From Pseudomonadota bacterium (GTDB taxonomy: Bacteria; Pseudomonadota; Gammaproteobacteria; Steroidobacterales; Steroidobacteraceae): a stretch of DNA of 64,000 bases. The stretch covers positions 124,001 through 188,000 of the forward strand of contig JAJYDK010000002.1 in assembly GCA_021777555.1 (NCBI GenBank), in the 5' to 3' direction. Of the stretch, positions 61,199 through 64,000 are shown piece by piece. The notes under the pieces are model-generated. The model saw nothing but the letters and a program-made list of their open reading frames with translations. It did no database searches and was not told the DNA's origin. The translations under genes were made by a program, and so were the position numbers. Each line of letters begins with the position of its first letter. Within the stretch, counting starts at the first letter, position 1.

Positions 61199-62108
61199 CG
61201 AGCTTGCCGGAGGCGGTAACGGTGGGCCCCGCAGGCAGTTCCAGCCCGACGCTGTCAGTGACGAGCACACCGGACACCGCCTCCGTCGCGAGCACGGCTT
61301 CCAGACCGCTGCGCATCGGCGCATGGGTCACCGCGACCTGGACGGACTTCGCACCCGCCTGCTGACAGGCGAGCGCCGCTCGAATCAGGGTTCCGCCCGT
61401 GGCGCACAGGTCATCCACCACGACGGCGATGCGACCGGCCACATCACCAGCGAGGCTGCCGCCGGTGACGATATCCTTCGCGCGGCGCTTGGTGAGGAAT
61501 GCCAGCTCGACATCGCGGCCGAACTGCGCGGCGAGGCGCTCGCGGAAGAGTTGCGCGCGCTTGATGCCCCCGACATCAGGTGACACGACGACAGCCGGCG
61601 CGTTTGCGAGTCTCGCGGCGAGATGCCGGGCCATCATGGGCAGGGCCGTCAGATGAACGGTCGGAATGCGGAACGCATTGTCGAAGGCGGCAGGATTGTG
61701 CACATCGAGTCCGAGGGCGCCCCCGAGGCCCGATGCCTCGAGTTGCTCGGCGAGGTATCGGGTGGCCACCGGATCGCGAAGTTGGGTGCGTCGCTCCTTG
61801 CGAGCGAAGGCGAGATAGGGGAGCAGTGCAACCGTGGATGCCGCGCCGCCATCACGCAAGACGTGCAGCAGCCAAAGGAGCCGCACCAGCCGCTCACACA
61901 CGGGCATCGGTCCCGTCCCCGCGAGGGACTGCAGCACGAAGAGCGTGCGGCCGCGCACGGACTCGAGCGGGCGGAGTTTGAATTCTCCGTCCTCGAATGT
62001 GCGCTCTTCGATCGGCAGCAGTGGCAGGCCCGCCTCGCGCGCGACCGCCGCGCCGAGAAGTCGGCTCTCGGTGAGTGCGACCACGCGCGCGCTGGAGGCA
62101 GACTTCAC
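61092..62108 (-). CDS. Ribose-phosphate pyrophosphokinase-like protein (PRPP synthetase)
   Basis: A 338-residue PRPP-synthetase homologue. The regulatory-flexible loop is partly kept (YLAFARKERRTQLRDPVATRYLAEQLEA), and the PRPP motif reads VVVDDLCATGGTLIRAA. ALGLDVHNPAAFDNAF and VVVSPDVGGIKRAQLF correspond to the catalytic regions. It is a divergent paralogue type often found beside a phosphoribosyltransferase, as here (4-base overlap), rather than the housekeeping prs next to ispE. Confidence 0.88.
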   Translation of the reverse strand: MKSASSARVVALTESRLLGAAVAREAGLPLLPIEERTFEDGEFKLRPLESVRGRTLFVLQSLAGTGPMPVCERLVRLLWLLHVLRDGGAASTVALLPYLAFARKERRTQLRDPVATRYLAEQLEASGLGGALGLDVHNPAAFDNAFRIPTVHLTALPMMARHLAARLANAPAVVVSPDVGGIKRAQLFRERLAAQFGRDVELAFLTKRRAKDIVTGGSLAGDVAGRIAVVVDDLCATGGTLIRAALACQQAGAKSVQVAVTHAPMRSGLEAVLATEAVSGVLVTDSVGLELPAGPTVTASGKLVILPVATLFGEALRRLVAGVPLASLLVRWPPSLEE

Positions 62109-62806
62109 GGAAGGTCGCGCCCGCCTTCGGCGGATGCCTCACGGTGCTTACGGCTGAGCGCCAGCATGCGCGACACCTCGGCGTCCTCGACCTGCTCGAA
62201 GTGCTCGTACCACTCGCCGATCGCGAACAGCGGCGCGGGAGTCAGGAGAATGACGAGGAGGTCGGCCTCCAGCCGGATGAGGTCGGCGGCATCGGCGGAA
62301 GCCACCGGCGCCGCCGCGACGATGGTCGTGGCCCCGGCCTGGCGCGCGGCCCGAATGGCCGCGAGCATCGTCGAGCCGGTCGCAATCCCGTCATCGACCA
62401 GAATGACGGTCTTGCGTTCGAGCTCGAGAGGGGCGAGTCCCTTGCGAAAGATCCGCTCGCGCCGCTCGAGCTCGTGTCGCTCGACCGCCACGAGGCTGTC
62501 GAATGTCCCGGTGAGGCTCGGGATCTCGTGCTCGATCCGAGGCTCGTGCACCACGATGTTTCCGGAAGCGATGGCGCCGATGGCGAGCTCGGGTTGTCCG
62601 GGCATCCCGATCTTGCGCACGAGCATGACATCGAGCGGCGCATGCAACCTGCTCGCGACCTCGAAGGCGACGGCTACGCCGCCACGCGGAAGGCCCAACA
62701 CGATCAGTGGCGGCGTCAGGGCTCGGCTCCGCAGCTCATCGGCGAGCGCGACGCCGGCCGCGGCGCGATCTTTGAATCTGCCGAAGGAGGTCTTCATGCC
62801 CTTCAT
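62105..62806 (-). CDS. Phosphoribosyltransferase family protein
   Basis: A 233-residue type I PRTase. VLGLPRGGVAVAFEVASRLHAPLDVMLVRKIGMPG is the N-terminal signature of the family widespread near stress genes, and VILVDDGIATGSTMLAAIRA is the PRPP-binding loop. Coupled to the PRPP synthetase gene downstream by a 4-base overlap (ATGA), so the kinase may supply its PRPP. Base or acceptor substrate unknown. Confidence 0.9.
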   Translation of the reverse strand: MKGMKTSFGRFKDRAAAGVALADELRSRALTPPLIVLGLPRGGVAVAFEVASRLHAPLDVMLVRKIGMPGQPELAIGAIASGNIVVHEPRIEHEIPSLTGTFDSLVAVERHELERRERIFRKGLAPLELERKTVILVDDGIATGSTMLAAIRAARQAGATTIVAAAPVASADAADLIRLEADLLVILLTPAPLFAIGEWYEHFEQVEDAEVSRMLALSRKHREASAEGGRDLP

Positions 62807-62866
62807 CCTGATGACGATCCGCCACCCCTGTCATCGCGACTTCTACGTAGTGGCCGAAGCCACGCT

Positions 62867-64000
62867 CTAGTCCGCCTCGCGCTCGGTATCGCAGCAGTGA
62901 GCGGCGGGGGGAAGCGGCGTTACCGACACCCCGAGCGGCGCCGGACGCGAGGCATCGCGCAAGACGGTGCAGCCCTTGAGGCCGAGATCGTAGGCGCTCG
63001 AGAAAACCTCCTCGACGGTCCCGGGCGTGGAGACTTGCGCCAGGGCCACGGTCTTCGAGATGGAGCCATCGACCGCCGGCTGCAGGGCGGCCTGCATGAG
63101 AAGTTGGTCGTGGGGGGCGATCGAGGCGAGCTCGAGGAAGGCCTCCGGAGGCGCCGGACCCTCACCCTGTTGCGCCCGCCAAAGCGCGTACGCGCGGTCG
63201 GTGACCGGGAAGGAGCGATGCTCGCTTCCCGCATCGAGCACGCTCCGGGTCTCGTGCAGACGGTGAATCGGCTCGAGGCCGCCGCTCAAGTTCCCGGCGA
63301 GCAGACTGATGGTGCCGGCGGGGGCGACCGCAAGCAGGTGGCTGTTGCGGATGCCGTGGCGGCGGATGGCGGCCTGGAGGGTTTCCGGGAGACGTCGGAT
63401 GAAGGGCCGCGTGGCGTAGCGATCCGCATCGAACAGCTCGAACGGGCCTCGCTCGCGTGCAAGCTCCACGGAAGCCCCATAGGCCGCATCGCGCACGGTG
63501 CGCATGAGGGAGGCGGCGACAGTCCGCGCGCTTTGCGTGTCGTAGCGCAGCCCGAGCAGGGCGAGGGCGTCGGCGAGACCGGTGATGCCGAGCCCGATGC
63601 GCCGCGACCGGAGCGTCTCCATGCGCTGACGGGGCAGGGGATAGCGCGAAATCCCGATGACGTCATCGAGAAATCGCACGGCGAGGCGGGCACAGGCGCG
63701 CAGCGCCTGCTCATCGAGACGGGCCTGGGGCGTGAACTCATCGATGACGAAGGCCGTCAGGTTGAGTGAGCCGAGATTGCACGCGCCATAGGGTGGGAGC
63801 GGTTCTTCCCCACAGGGGTTGGTCGCGCTCAGCGTTTCCGCGTAGCCGAGGTTGTTCTCGGCGTTGATGCGATCGATGAACAGCACCCCGGGCTCCGCGC
63901 ACTCGTGCGCGCCCGCGCAGAGTCTTTCCCATAGATCGCGCGCGCGCACGGTCCTCAGGACCCGGCAGGTCAGGGCAGTGGCGCTGCCGCTCCAGGCCCG
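62867..64000 (-). CDS. nrdJ: Adenosylcobalamin-dependent (class II) ribonucleotide reductase, 3' part
   Basis: C-terminal part of class II RNR; the frame is open to the window edge, so the N-terminus lies outside. NPCGEEPLPPYGACNLGSLNL has the catalytic cysteine, RRIGLGITGLADALALLGLRYD and SHLLAVAPAGTISLLAGNLSGGLEP are core motifs, and the C-terminal DGSISKTVALAQVSTPGTVEEVF...GLKGCTVLRD is typical. A final Cys pair (HCC) is the expected reducible tail. Makes deoxyribonucleotides without oxygen dependence, so it works aerobically and anaerobically. Confidence 0.95.
   Translation of the reverse strand, partial: RAWSGSATALTCRVLRTVRARDLWERLCAGAHECAEPGVLFIDRINAENNLGYAETLSATNPCGEEPLPPYGACNLGSLNLTAFVIDEFTPQARLDEQALRACARLAVRFLDDVIGISRYPLPRQRMETLRSRRIGLGITGLADALALLGLRYDTQSARTVAASLMRTVRDAAYGASVELARERGPFELFDADRYATRPFIRRLPETLQAAIRRHGIRNSHLLAVAPAGTISLLAGNLSGGLEPIHRLHETRSVLDAGSEHRSFPVTDRAYALWRAQQGEGPAPPEAFLELASIAPHDQLLMQAALQPAVDGSISKTVALAQVSTPGTVEEVFSSAYDLGLKGCTVLRDASRPAPLGVSVTPLPPAAHCCDTEREAD

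Noticed and set aside
62796-62870. 24-codon plus-strand reading frame with a strong Shine-Dalgarno (AAGGAGG)
   Set aside because: The apparent RBS is the complement of Thr-Ser-Phe codons at the start of the phosphoribosyltransferase gene, and the peptide has no recognisable features.
1-64000. CRISPR arrays, rRNA operons, insertion sequences
   Set aside because: No regularly spaced repeats, rRNA sequence or transposase genes were seen on either strand.

Overview
This window reads as a chromosomal segment of a GC-rich gammaproteobacterium. The order uvrC - pgsA - tRNA-Gly is a familiar gammaproteobacterial arrangement. UbiG and UbiH-type quinone enzymes, an FNR regulator with matching FNR boxes, and a class II ribonucleotide reductase point to a facultative respiratory lifestyle. 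Genus cannot be fixed from the sequence alone.

Layout. 1-2014: end of uvrC, pgsA and a tRNA-Gly(GCC) with its own promoter. 2037-7583: a probable integrated island at the tRNA 3' end, with a tyrosine recombinase, a RES-toxin remnant, an MFS transporter and an arsenic module (arsR divergent from arsI-acr3-arsC). 7580-11964: a kinase fragment, three secreted proteins (two sharing an unusual C-terminal motif), a di-heme cytochrome c peroxidase and a cytochrome b561. 12026-20788: a three-gene ABC export operon, a P-type cation ATPase and small envelope proteins. 20931-31260: a tightly packed nine-gene operon. 31320-41952: fnr, a permease, an acetamidase-like protein, two L,D-transpeptidases, a decayed and an intact histidine kinase, CBS, CapA and hydrolase genes. 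42088-43939: archease-rtcB RNA repair pair. 43961-49151: an acyl-CoA ligase / 2-oxoacid dehydrogenase / acyl carrier protein operon. 49313-54353: macAB and a processive glycosyltransferase. 54409-64000: a divergent subtilase with Sel1 repeats, htpX, a second CBS protein, an old yellow enzyme fused in frame to a DksA/TraR zinc-finger protein, a kinase-like protein, PRPP synthetase, a phosphoribosyltransferase and the 3' part of nrdJ.

The most interesting unit is the nine-gene operon (order of transcription, minus strand): nadA, nadB, a TIM-barrel sugar isomerase, a LuxS homologue, a sedoheptulose-7-phosphate cyclase-type enzyme, ubiG, a UbiA prenyltransferase, a radical SAM protein and a UbiH-type FAD hydroxylase. 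Genes overlap or lie a few bases apart. Two perfect FNR palindromes, TTGAT-N4-ATCAA, sit 31 bp upstream of -10-like hexamers: one before nadA (shared with the divergent fnr gene) and one before the radical SAM gene. The cyclase, isomerase and prenyltransferase recall the ebo/EDB family of clusters. The whole looks like an oxygen-regulated pathway for an unidentified, possibly prenylated and methylated C7-cyclitol-derived metabolite; the product is inference.

The arsenic module combines arsenite efflux (Acr3), arsenate reduction (ArsC) and probable cleavage of trivalent organoarsenicals (ArsI) under an ArsR repressor with a C-terminal cysteine site. Gene decay is visible at several places: a RES remnant, a histidine kinase interrupted by one stop codon and truncated, a second kinase fragment, and a LeuA-like regulatory-domain fragment.
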